Assembly: GCA_024695545.1 (NCBI GenBank)
Contig: JAILHZ010000030.1
Span: forward strand, 1 to 21,061
Direction of reading: 5' to 3'
DNA: 21,061 bases
Origin: Clostridiales bacterium
GTDB taxonomy: Bacteria > Bacillota_A > Clostridia > Saccharofermentanales > Saccharofermentanaceae
In this document: one piece after another, positions 7,049-13,072 of the stretch
Layout of the letters: each line of letters opens with the position of its first letter
Position numbering within the stretch: position 1 is the stretch's first letter
The notes under the pieces: generated by a model
Seen by the model: only the letters and a program-made list of their open reading frames with translations
Databases searched by the model: none
Told to the model about the DNA's origin: nothing
Made by a program: the position numbers and the translations under genes

Positions 7049-7839
7049 AGATAAAGCTCGGACATGAAGTACTGCTCCTGGAATTCGGTGCGATTTAAGA
7101 TCTCTTCGCGCGGGATCTCCGCACCGCTTAAACTGACGATCCATTTATCTTCGTTATCGTTGAGACGATGGATGACGCCGACAACTTTTCCGGTGTAAGT
7201 ACTGATCGGTTTTTCAATTCCGAAAACATATACATCCTGCTCCGCGCCGTCACCACCGAGAACACCATCGACGTATCCGTAGTTGATCGGATAGATCATC
7301 TCGGGGTGGCGCGGATGCGCGGAATTGAGAGGACGGTCGATCGTACCGCTGACAAGCTTGCCGATCACATCACTGTAATCCATATCCACGATTCCTTTTC
7401 TGTACACGCGCGTCGGTCCGCCGGTGCGATCCTCATTCATGACCTGCCAGAAAGAAAAACCGTATTTCTCATAAAGACCTTCTTCTTCAGTAGAAATGTA
7501 AAGCGTTTTAAATCCGTCTTTTTTCGCAAGCGCATATACATGTTCGAGAAGCTTTCCGATTCTCCTCTGCCCGCGGTATTCCGGGAACGTAAAAACGAAT
7601 CCCGCCCAGGGTGTGATCTCCGGATCCGTGATCTCATCCATGTCAGAATATGTGCAGAACGAAATCAGTTTTTCTCCTTCGGTAAGAAGAAAAATTTCCG
7701 ATCTTTCACCATACAATTCTTTCAGTTTGTTTTCGCGAACCAGACTCACAAGATACGGCGCTGCGACCCATGTGCTTTTGCCGATTTCATTGAGCCAGTA
7801 TCCCGGATTTTCTGTTGAAGAAAGTGTAAGTATCTGCAT
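7045..7839 (-). CDS. GNAT acetyltransferase fused to inorganic-pyrophosphatase-like domain
   Basis: The protein has 264 residues in two parts. Residues about 1-150 are a GNAT fold: FVFTFPEYRGQRRIGKLL (81-98) holds the CoA motif, and EEGLYEKYGFSF (119-130) is motif B. Residues about 158-258 match the short Firmicute pyrophosphatase family: TIDRPLNSAHPRHPE, YPINYGYVDG, GGDGAEQDVYVFG, IHRLNDNEDKWIVS, then EFQEQYF. In that family the domain is normally a free-standing protein of about 110-120 residues. Whether it hydrolyses pyrophosphate is not known to me. GCGAGG precedes the ATG. A stand-alone operon is likely, as the gene is convergent with the exporter and divergent from tetR. Confidence 0.88.
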   Translation of the reverse strand: MQILTLSSTENPGYWLNEIGKSTWVAAPYLVSLVRENKLKELYGERSEIFLLTEGEKLISFCTYSDMDEITDPEITPWAGFVFTFPEYRGQRRIGKLLEHVYALAKKDGFKTLYISTEEEGLYEKYGFSFWQVMNEDRTGGPTRVYRKGIVDMDYSDVIGKLVSGTIDRPLNSAHPRHPEMIYPINYGYVDGVLGGDGAEQDVYVFGIEKPISTYTGKVVGVIHRLNDNEDKWIVSLSGAEIPREEILNRTEFQEQYFMSELYL

Positions 7840-7932
7840 GATAAACCTCGCATGAAAAACATCTTTTTTCTTCTTCTATTTTACTTCTCATTTCACGCAA
7901 AAACTATAGAACAGAAGTATACGTTTTCATCG

Positions 7933-7940
7933 AAAAGCAC
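7933..7940 (-). repeat. AAAAGCAC octamer copy in the GNAT-PPase/tetR gap
   Basis: It reads CGAGTGCTTTTCGA on the minus strand, co-oriented with the GNAT-PPase gene. The rest of 7840-8004 is AT-rich with no gene. Confidence 0.65.
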
Positions 7941-8004
7941 TCGTGTTTTTTTCTTCGGTACATCATTTATACTGTTACGTTTTTACTACATGTTGCAGGC
8001 GCTG

Positions 8005-8053
8005 TTGCGCGATGTGAAACGGCGTGCTATTCTGAACATGAACAATCATTCAG
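8005..8053 (+). promoter_or_regulatory. Candidate promoter and operator of the TetR-type gene
   Basis: TTGCGC (8005-8010) and TATTCT (8028-8033) are 17 bp apart. Overlapping the -10 is an interrupted palindrome, CTGAA-N12-TTCAG (8032-8053), placed where a TetR dimer could repress its own gene. Confidence 0.35.
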
Positions 8054-8085
8054 TCAACGTGTGATACGCTTATGTCAGTGGTTAC

Positions 8086-8092
8086 AGGAGGT
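8086..8092 (+). promoter_or_regulatory. Ribosome binding site that fixes the TetR start
   Basis: AGGAGGT ends 6 bp before the ATG at 8099. The earlier in-frame ATG at 8072 has no such site, and the SD would then lie inside the gene. Nearly the same string (AGGAGGTAGGG-TTATG) precedes the flotillin gene at 19316. Confidence 0.8.
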
Positions 8093-8098
8093 AGGGTT

Positions 8099-8674
8099 AT
8101 GCCGAGATCGAGAGAAGAAAACGATAGGATCAGAGAAGAATCGAAGACAAATATTCTGACGAAATCCGTTCCGTATTTTGCGAAAAACGGAGTCGAAGGA
8201 ACGAAGATCGGTGACCTTACAAAAGGCATCAGAATTTCACAGGGTGCACTTTATATTTACTTCGATTCGAAGGAAGATCTGTATCGTGAGCTGACGAAAT
8301 TTTCGATGGAGAAAATCGCAACAGATGATCTTCTTAATATCGGTGAGATGGATGTTCCGCCGGTAAGAAAACTGCGCTATGTTTCTGATCTGATTTTGAA
8401 AAAACTTGATGCGGATAAGTCGTATGTGAACTACATGATCCTCGCGCTGGAAGGTATTGCGAAGGGAAAGAATAAAGATGAAAATCCGTTTTTTGAATTG
8501 ATGAAGAGTATCATCAAAAGCGGCCAGAAAGACGGTGCTTTTGCAAAGGGTGATGCAGGAAAAACTGCAGAGTATTTCTTATCGGTTATCTATATTTACA
8601 GTGTGAAAAAAGTGAACGATCCTTCGTGTGCGATGCTTACATCATCAGAATTAGAACGTGTTATCCGCGGATAA
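8099..8674 (+). CDS. TetR/AcrR-family transcription regulator
   Basis: The protein has 191 residues from the SD-supported ATG. The helix-turn-helix lies at about residues 34-62 (TKIGDLTKGIRISQGALYIYFDSKEDLY), with the family's typical GALYIYF...KEDL end. The rest is a helical ligand-binding domain with no assignable ligand. The first 18 residues are very polar and charged. A strong terminator follows at once, so the gene is monocistronic. Two ABC exporters lie on either side (4396-7048 and 9561-11489) and are the obvious candidate targets, by inference only. Confidence 0.94.
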   Translation: MPRSREENDRIREESKTNILTKSVPYFAKNGVEGTKIGDLTKGIRISQGALYIYFDSKEDLYRELTKFSMEKIATDDLLNIGEMDVPPVRKLRYVSDLILKKLDADKSYVNYMILALEGIAKGKNKDENPFFELMKSIIKSGQKDGAFAKGDAGKTAEYFLSVIYIYSVKKVNDPSCAMLTSSELERVIRG

Positions 8675-8689
8675 GAATACACGCAGATC

Positions 8690-8717
8690 AAAACGGTTAG
8701 CGTTTGCTAACCGTTTT
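8690..8717 (+). terminator. Rho-independent terminator after tetR
   Basis: A perfect 12-bp stem, AAAACGGTTAGC / GCTAACCGTTTT, closes a GTTT loop 16 bp past the TetR stop. The T-run in the right arm completes the signal. The A-rich left arm makes it potentially bidirectional. Confidence 0.9.
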
Positions 8718-8746
8718 AAAATGTAAAATGAAAAACGCGGAAACCA

Positions 8747-8754
8747 GTGCTTTT
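8747..8754 (+). repeat. GTGCTTTT octamer copy after the tetR terminator
   Basis: ACGCGGAA-CCAGTGCTTTTG here matches ACGCGGAACAGTGCTTTTG at about 4094-4112, so the conserved unit is longer than the octamer. Confidence 0.65.
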
Positions 8755-8811
8755 GTAGTAGAAAATACGTCACGAACTTAACGAAAGATATACAAATTAT
8801 CGGCACTTTGT

Positions 8812-8843
8812 ACATAGTTAAAAAAATATGACTATGTTATAAT
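8812..8843 (+). promoter_or_regulatory. Promoter with abutting operator for the Lys/Ala-rich gene
   Basis: TATAAT (8838-8843) is directly preceded by a perfect inverted repeat, ACATAGT (8812-8818) / ACTATGT (8831-8837), with a 12-bp AT-rich centre. The inverted repeat covers the -35 region, which itself has no good consensus, so the promoter may need or be blocked by a regulator. The leader is about 70 nt. Confidence 0.6.
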
Positions 8844-8921
8844 GAAGTCGCATCAGGAAACCGGTGCAGATAATGATTGCGTGATTTTATATCATAATTA
8901 CATTTATGGAGGATTCTCAAA

Positions 8922-9314
8922 ATGGTAAAAGAGAGTGCAAACAAAGATGCAGTTAAAGCTGTTGCTGAGGTTAAGCCGGTTGAGGCTGCAAAGAAGGTAG
9001 AAGTTAAGAAGGAAGCTCCGAAGGCTGCTGCTAAGAAGGCTCCGGCAAAGAAGGCTGCTGCTAAGAAAGCTGCTCCGGCTAAGAAGGCTGCTCCTGCAAA
9101 GAAGGCTGCTGCTAAGAAAGCTCCGGCTAAGAAGGCTGCTGCTAAGAAGGCTCCGGCTAAGAAGCTCGGCAAGATCATCTTCGAGTTTGATGGCCAGCAG
9201 ATCGACATCAAGGCTATCGAGAAGAAGGCTGCAAAGCTTGGTGGCGACGTTTATGTAGTAGCTGCTGAGAAGAAGATCTTCGATACAGAGGGCAAGGCTG
9301 TAGAGCTTTTCTAA
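8922..9314 (+). CDS. Lys/Ala/Pro-rich histone-H1-like protein with DUF6465-type C-terminus
   Basis: The protein has 130 residues. Residues about 28-81 are KKAPAKKAAAKK-type repeats, strongly basic and like eukaryotic histone H1 tails, so binding of nucleic acid is plausible. Residues about 82-130 form a small conserved domain (KIIFEFDGQQIDIKAIEKKAAKLGG...) that I match to DUF6465 of clostridial proteins. TGGAGGAT lies 7-8 bp before the ATG. The gene has its own promoter and terminator. Codon use is very uniform (AAG, GCT), which suggests high expression. Function is unknown; a nucleoid-associated role is inference. Confidence 0.88.
   Translation: MVKESANKDAVKAVAEVKPVEAAKKVEVKKEAPKAAAKKAPAKKAAAKKAAPAKKAAPAKKAAAKKAPAKKAAAKKAPAKKLGKIIFEFDGQQIDIKAIEKKAAKLGGDVYVVAAEKKIFDTEGKAVELF
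9018..9164 (+). repeat. Coding repeats for AKKAPAKKAA units
   Basis: Short in-frame units built from AAGAAGGCT and CCGGC(A/T) alternate through the basic tail. Such DNA is prone to slippage, so repeat number may differ between strains. Confidence 0.7.
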
Positions 9315-9343
9315 TCTGATATATACATCGATTAAACAAGAAC

Positions 9344-9371
9344 CGGCTGTCAGAAATGGCAGCCGTTTTTT
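9344..9371 (+). terminator. Rho-independent terminator after the Lys/Ala-rich gene
   Basis: CGGCTGTC (9344-9351) pairs with GGCAGCCG (9358-9365), including one G-T pair, around AGAAAT. Six T residues follow at 9366-9371. Confidence 0.92.
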
Positions 9372-9414
9372 ATGTTCGAACAGATGTGAATCAGAAAACA
9401 GAAGAGGCGGACAA

Positions 9415-9422
9415 GTGCTTTT
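9415..9422 (+). repeat. GTGCTTTT octamer copy before the NatA-like gene
   Basis: The flank is GGCGGACAAGTGCTTTTCGA, about 45 bp past a terminator. Confidence 0.65.
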
Positions 9423-9560
9423 CGAAAATGCGTGTTAATGGTATTCTTAATCGGCGTGCTTTCTTTATATATTCTTTAGAAATGTGAGAGAAACGTTAGC
9501 GATTTCTTTACTCTCGATGGTTAGAATGTAATATGCAAGCAAGAAACAGGGAGGGTACTT

Positions 9561-10328
9561 ATGCACACGATAGAGGCTAAAAATCTAAGTAAGACATTTA
9601 AGATCAGTGAAGCGCAGAGACGTGCGCAGGATCTTACAGACCGCAAGAAAGTAGCGGTCAGCGACGTCAGCTTTACTGCACATGCCGGAGAGATCTTCGG
9701 ACTTTTAGGACCGAACGGCGCAGGTAAGACAACGACCATGCGTATGCTCGCGACACTCATCAAGCCGGACAGCGGCGACGTACTTTATGATGGTGTCAGC
9801 ATCAAGGAAAAACCGATCGAGATCAAGAGCAGATTCGCATTCCTGACGACCGATCTCCAGCTCGATAAGAAGTCGACCGCGAACGCCATGTTCGATTATT
9901 TTGCAGGACTTCATCACATACCGAAGGAAGAAGTCGCTGCCAGAAAAAAGGAGTTCTTCGATACATTCGGAATCCATCCTTTTGCAGACCAGAAGATCAG
10001 TAAACTTTCCCAGGGCCAGCGCCAGAAAGTTTCACTCGTTATCTCCGTTATTCATAACCCGGATTTCATCATTTTCGACGAGCCGACAAACGGACTCGAC
10101 ATCATCGCATCAAGAGAAGTCCGTGAGTTCATCCTGCGCATGAAGCAGGAAGGAAAATGCATCATCCTTTCGACGCATCTTTTCGATCTTGTTGAGAAGA
10201 TCTGTGACCGCGCCGCAATGATCGTCGACGGTAAGATCGTCGTCAACGATACACTGCCGAACCTCATGAACGGCAAGTCCCTCGAGGATTCGTTCTATGA
10301 GATCTACCAGCAGTACAAAGGACAGTAA
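9561..10328 (+). CDS. NatA-like ABC transporter ATP-binding protein
   Basis: The protein has 255 residues. Walker A is GPNGAGKTT (50-58), the signature reads LSQGQRQK (149-156), Walker B is FIIFDEP (169-175) and the switch histidine is H206. The Q-loop region reads AFLTTDLQ, with no clear aromatic neighbour. GGGAGGG lies before the ATG. The permease follows 18 bp later. Together they form a two-gene exporter of the NatAB type (Na+ or small-molecule export in the best known case); substrate here is unknown. No strong promoter is visible in 9372-9560; TTTACT and TAATAT 16 bp apart, near 9510-9535, is a weak candidate. Confidence 0.94.
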   Translation: MHTIEAKNLSKTFKISEAQRRAQDLTDRKKVAVSDVSFTAHAGEIFGLLGPNGAGKTTTMRMLATLIKPDSGDVLYDGVSIKEKPIEIKSRFAFLTTDLQLDKKSTANAMFDYFAGLHHIPKEEVAARKKEFFDTFGIHPFADQKISKLSQGQRQKVSLVISVIHNPDFIIFDEPTNGLDIIASREVREFILRMKQEGKCIILSTHLFDLVEKICDRAAMIVDGKIVVNDTLPNLMNGKSLEDSFYEIYQQYKGQ

Positions 10329-10346
10329 GGGGGAAGGGTGAGAAAC

Positions 10347-11489
10347 ATGTTTAGAGATACATTGACCGTTTATAGAAAAGAGATCAAGTCGATCTTAAAA
10401 GATAAGACTGTTCTGTTCATGTGCGTACTTCTTCCGTTTATCTTCATGTTCGGTGAAGGTAAACTCATGTCCGCAATGAGCGTTGACACAACAGAAGAGA
10501 AGACCTTCAACGCATACGTTGTAAATGCACCGGCTGAAATCAAGGACGGACTCAAGTCGATCGGTTTTTCCGATGAGAATGTGAATGTTGATAAAGTCCT
10601 TGGAGACATCAAGAACAAGAACGCGGATATCCTTGCAGTATTCCCGGAAGACTTCAAGATCGCAGCAGATGGATCTGCTGTTTCCAACATCGAAGTGTAC
10701 TACAATTCTTCACGCACGGATTCTCTCCTTGCACGTGAGAGACTGTCCACACTGCTCGATACATTACGTCCTGTTGTGTTCACGATAAATGCAGATACAG
10801 CGAAGACATACGATCTCGGTGATGAAGATTATCAGGCCAAGAACTTTATCGCCAGCATGGTTCCGGGACTCCTGCTCCTGACCATCGTATACGGCATCAT
10901 GGCCCTCGCAAGCAACATCATCGCGGGTGATAAGGAAACAGGATTCCTCAATACCGTACTCATTACTCCGGTATCCCGTACGAGTGTCGCTCTCGGTAAG
11001 GCCCTCGCTGTTATGACCGCAGCGGCGATCAGTTCTGTTTCTTCCTTCGTCGGTCTTTCATTCCTGATGAAAGATTTCCAGAAGATGATGGGTGATGCGG
11101 CAGTAAGCTACGCGATGTCCGATTACTTCTTCGTATTCGTAACCATCATCTGCGTAACCTTCGCACTCGTTTCCCTGATCCTCGTCATCTCCACACTTGC
11201 AAAGACAGCACGTGCTGCTCAGACACTCACTATGCTTCCGGCGATGATCCTCTTCATCGGTTCGATGATCACAACGAACGCAAGCTTTGAGCACGTGCTC
11301 TCCAGCTTCGGATTCAAGCACTACTTTATTCCGATGTGGAATGCAACCTATCTTACCAAGAACATCCTGCTTACCGGCTTCGAAATGAAGGAGATGCTCG
11401 TTACCTGCGGAGTCAACATCACATTCGGTCTCCTCTGCCTGTACCTCGTAAGCTACATGTTCAACCAGGAGAAGATCGTAAACGAGTAA
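10347..11489 (+). CDS. NatB-like ABC-2 exporter permease
   Basis: The protein has 380 residues from the ATG at 10347. A GTG three codons earlier (10338) is an alternative start; I prefer the ATG because GGGGGAAGGG then lies about 8 bp away. One membrane segment near residues 20-40 is followed by a large outside domain (about 45-170) with YNSSRTDSLLARERL, then about five helices to the C-terminus. This is the ABC2_membrane_3 / NatB layout. NFIASMVPGLLLLTIVYGIMAL and KETGFLNTVLITPVSR are the characteristic stretches. Confidence 0.92.
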   Translation: MFRDTLTVYRKEIKSILKDKTVLFMCVLLPFIFMFGEGKLMSAMSVDTTEEKTFNAYVVNAPAEIKDGLKSIGFSDENVNVDKVLGDIKNKNADILAVFPEDFKIAADGSAVSNIEVYYNSSRTDSLLARERLSTLLDTLRPVVFTINADTAKTYDLGDEDYQAKNFIASMVPGLLLLTIVYGIMALASNIIAGDKETGFLNTVLITPVSRTSVALGKALAVMTAAAISSVSSFVGLSFLMKDFQKMMGDAAVSYAMSDYFFVFVTIICVTFALVSLILVISTLAKTARAAQTLTMLPAMILFIGSMITTNASFEHVLSSFGFKHYFIPMWNATYLTKNILLTGFEMKEMLVTCGVNITFGLLCLYLVSYMFNQEKIVNE

Positions 11490-11492
11490 GCG

Positions 11493-11539
11493 GCAGTGCT
11501 TTTCAACAATGAGTAAGCAAAAGTGCAAAGTAGCACTGC
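11493..11539 (+). repeat. Inverted repeat containing the GTGCTTTT octamer
   Basis: GCAGTGCT (11493-11500) is perfectly inverted as AGCACTGC (11532-11539). It directly follows the natB-like stop and precedes the true terminator, so in RNA it would form a 3'-UTR hairpin. Confidence 0.55.
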
Positions 11540-11554
11540 GCAAATAAAGAGCAG

Positions 11555-11586
11555 AAAGGCAGCCTCACGAAGGGGGCTGCCTTTTT
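11555..11586 (+). terminator. Rho-independent terminator of the NatAB-like operon
   Basis: A 10-bp perfect stem, AAAGGCAGCC (11555-11564) / GGCTGCCTTT (11575-11584), has its T-run at 11582-11586. It lies 65 bp after the permease stop. Confidence 0.9.
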
Positions 11587-11623
11587 GTTTGGACGGGGAT
11601 CAGGCCGGCGGTGCGGGTGCTTT

Positions 11624-11736
11624 TCAAGGGGAAATGAAGAAAACGAAGTTTCACGTGTCGGTTTTCGGGCGCGCTATCACGGGAAATTAGAAAAAACAAA
11701 GATTCACGTGTTGATTTTCGAGTGTGCAATCGAGGA
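11624..11736 (+). repeat. 53-bp tandem repeat, two units
   Basis: 11629-11680 and 11681-11733 align with a single 1-bp gap and about 75% identity by hand. Shared elements are GGGAAAT, AAAAC-AAG, TTCACGTGT, TTTTCG and GC-ATC. Each unit contains a CACGTG palindrome (11652-11657, 11705-11710). The octamer GTGCTTTT (11617-11624) abuts the first unit. Confidence 0.65.
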
Positions 11737-11757
11737 AAAGCGTAATTTTTAAGAAAA

Positions 11758-11922
11758 CCCATGATGAAATGAGAGATAATCTTCACGGGAAATCGCAATA
11801 GACGAAGAAACCCTTGAAGCAACACGTAGAAAACAACAAGGGAAATCACGAAAATTCGCAAAACCCGTGATGAGACATTCTGAAATCGACACGTAAAAAA
11901 GACGTTTTAGAGATTCCCTGTG
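11758..11922 (+). repeat. Intergenic repeat copy B and flanking degenerate blocks
   Basis: The core at 11783-11872 matches copy A at 4186-4275: TCACGGGAAA (11783), ACCCTTGA (11810), CAAGGGAAATCACG (11837), CGTGATG (11866). On either side weaker blocks continue the rhythm: CCCATGA at 11758 before it, and CCCTGTGA at 11915 after it. Blocks alternate in orientation, so CCCTTG (11811-11816) can pair with CAAGGG (11837-11842). Confidence 0.65.
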
Positions 11923-11963
11923 ATTTCGACTCGCGTAACAACCAAGAGAACCCTCGAGCTCCA

Positions 11964-11996
11964 TAAAAAAGGGATCAAACAGTGTTGTTTGATCCC
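11964..11996 (-). terminator. Rho-independent terminator of the thrH-like gene
   Basis: On the minus strand a perfect 10-bp stem, GGGATCAAAC (11996-11987) / GTTTGATCCC (11980-11971), closes a 6-nt loop and is followed by TTTTTTA. It lies about 75 bp past the stop at 12070. Confidence 0.9.
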
Positions 11997-12030
11997 AAAT
12001 TCTTAGAATTGTTGTTTTTACTTCTGCCCG

Positions 12031-12038
12031 AAAAGCAC
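12031..12038 (-). repeat. AAAAGCAC octamer copy after thrH
   Basis: On the minus strand it reads GGTGCGAGTGCTTTTCGGGC, between the thrH stop and its terminator. Confidence 0.65.
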
Positions 12039-12069
12039 TCGCACCGCGGCCTGGGTGCCTCACTCGTGC

Positions 12070-12675
12070 TCAGTTCTTCAGCGCGCCCTTGATCGCAGCG
12101 AGGAACTCGTCAAAATCCTCAAACGCCGGCAGATCCGGATTGCTCGCCTTGATCGCGTCCGTCGAACGGAAGAGGAAGCCTGCGCGGCTCGCACGGATCA
12201 TCGCAAGATCGTTGAAACTGTCGCCCGCCGCAATCGTATCAAAGCCCATCCCCTGCAGATGCTTAACAGTAGTCAGCTTCGAATTCTCGATGCGCATCTT
12301 GAATCCTGTGATCTCACCGGACTCCGCGACCTCGAGAGTATTGCAGAAGAGCGTCGGATAACCGAGCTTCTTCATCAGCGGCATCGCAAACTGCGTAAAA
12401 GTATCGCTCAGGATGATGACCTGCGCCTCCTCGCGGAGTGCATCGAGAAACTCTTTCGCGCCCGGCAGCGGATCGATCGTAGCGATAACATTCTGGATCT
12501 CCTTGAGGCCCAGACCGTTCTCCTTCAGGATCCCCAGTCTCCAGTTCATCAGCTTATTGTAATCCGGCTCATCGCGTGTGGTTCTGCGCAGCTCGGGAAT
12601 TCCCGACGCCTCAGAAAATGCGATCCAAATCTCAGGGACCAGCACGCCTTCCATATCCAGACAAACTACATCCAT
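12070..12675 (-). CDS. thrH: ThrH-type HAD phosphatase (phosphoserine phosphatase / homoserine phosphotransferase)
   Basis: The protein has 201 residues. The N-terminus, MDVVCLDMEGVLVPEIWIAF, matches ThrH closely, including the HAD nucleophile motif D-x-E-G-V (D7). ILSDTF is motif II with its serine, and AAGDSFNDLAM is motif IV with the two metal-binding acids. In Pseudomonas, ThrH dephosphorylates phosphoserine and can move the phosphate to homoserine, linking serine and threonine synthesis. No other amino-acid genes are nearby. The upstream ATG at 12681 is only 1 nt from the SD, so the ATG at 12675 is preferred; this also gives the family's usual N-terminus. Confidence 0.9.
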   Translation of the reverse strand: MDVVCLDMEGVLVPEIWIAFSEASGIPELRRTTRDEPDYNKLMNWRLGILKENGLGLKEIQNVIATIDPLPGAKEFLDALREEAQVIILSDTFTQFAMPLMKKLGYPTLFCNTLEVAESGEITGFKMRIENSKLTTVKHLQGMGFDTIAAGDSFNDLAMIRASRAGFLFRSTDAIKASNPDLPAFEDFDEFLAAIKGALKN

Positions 12676-12682
12676 CTTCATT

Positions 12683-12687
12683 CTCCT
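12683..12687 (-). promoter_or_regulatory. Ribosome binding site deciding the thrH start
   Basis: AGGAG on the minus strand is 7 nt from the ATG at 12675 but 1 nt from the ATG at 12681. Confidence 0.7.
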
Positions 12688-12727
12688 CGTTTTCAGCCGC
12701 CGCGCCCGACCGCCCGAAACGGCTCCG

Positions 12728-12755
12728 TATATACGCGCGCGACATGGATTACAAA
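12728..12755 (-). promoter_or_regulatory. Candidate thrH promoter
   Basis: On the minus strand TTTGTA (12755-12750) and TATATA (12733-12728) are 16 bp apart, about 55 bp ahead of the start. Confidence 0.35.
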
Positions 12756-12821
12756 AAGAAGCCTATATGAAAACGGGAAGAATTGCAAGTCCCGTCCATC
12801 TTTTCCATCCGCCTCCGCACG

Positions 12822-12829
12822 AAAAGCAC
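12822..12829 (-). repeat. AAAAGCAC octamer copy in the lipoprotein-thrH gap
   Basis: On the minus strand it reads GGGCGAGTGCTTTTCGTGC, much like the copy at 12031. Confidence 0.65.
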
Positions 12830-12901
12830 TCGCCCGCCGCACCCCGATCCGCCGCACCCGCCGCGAGCTCCCGCAACACTTACAAATCCCAGCCGCACCC
12901 G

Positions 12902-12936
12902 AAAAGGGGACCCGCAGAATGCTTCTGCAGATCCCC
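12902..12936 (-). terminator. Probable terminator of the lipoprotein gene
   Basis: On the minus strand GGGGA / TCCCC and GCAGAA / TTCTGC form a two-part stem with a small internal loop and a 3-nt apex, followed by TTTTC (12905-12901). It lies about 135 bp past the stop at 13073, which is rather far. Confidence 0.55.
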
Positions 12937-13072
12937 CGCTTGAAAGTGTAAGAGCATGGTTGCGGTGATTTAGTGAAATTCGCCGCAAAAAAGTGGTGGT
13001 AGTTATTAAGGGTTCGTCAACATCTCCTTTCCGATCTGGCGTGGTGCGCCGCGCATTTTCTGAGTATCCTGA

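Larger units (their letters stand above)
11490..12069. other. 580-bp gap between convergent genes, repeat array and two terminators
   Basis: The gap lies between natB-like and thrH-like genes that converge. It holds a natB-side hairpin and terminator, a roughly 310-bp array of alternating TCA(C/A)GGGAAA blocks, the thrH-side terminator, and three octamer copies (11496, 11617, 12031). Minus-strand reading frames across the array are judged to be by-products of the repeats. Confidence 0.75.
12682..13072. other. 391-bp GC-rich gap without a credible gene
   Basis: The gap separates two minus-strand genes. It holds the thrH promoter candidate, one octamer copy (12822), a C-rich low-complexity stretch with CCGCCGCACCC repeated near 12835 and 12850, and a terminator-like hairpin. 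Open frames here on both strands lack ribosome binding sites and look like products of the high GC. Confidence 0.6.

Noticed and set aside
8072..8098. Upstream start for TetR
   Set aside because: The AGGAGGT site lies after it and points to the ATG at 8099.
8815..8820. -35 box for the Lys/Ala-rich gene
   Set aside because: TAGTTA at 17 bp from TATAAT is too poor a match; TTGTAC at 8809 is too far (23 bp).
11624..11935. CRISPR array
   Set aside because: The repeats are not identical, alternate in orientation, and no cas genes are present.
11565..12063. Two minus-strand frames of about 100 codons
   Set aside because: They read through the alternating repeat array and the natB and thrH terminators, with no SD; the repeated RESLFFLISRD-like peptide only reflects the DNA repeat.
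12055..12951. 298-codon plus-strand frame
   Set aside because: It is antisense to thrH and continues into GC-rich gap sequence; codon content is Arg/Pro-rich noise.
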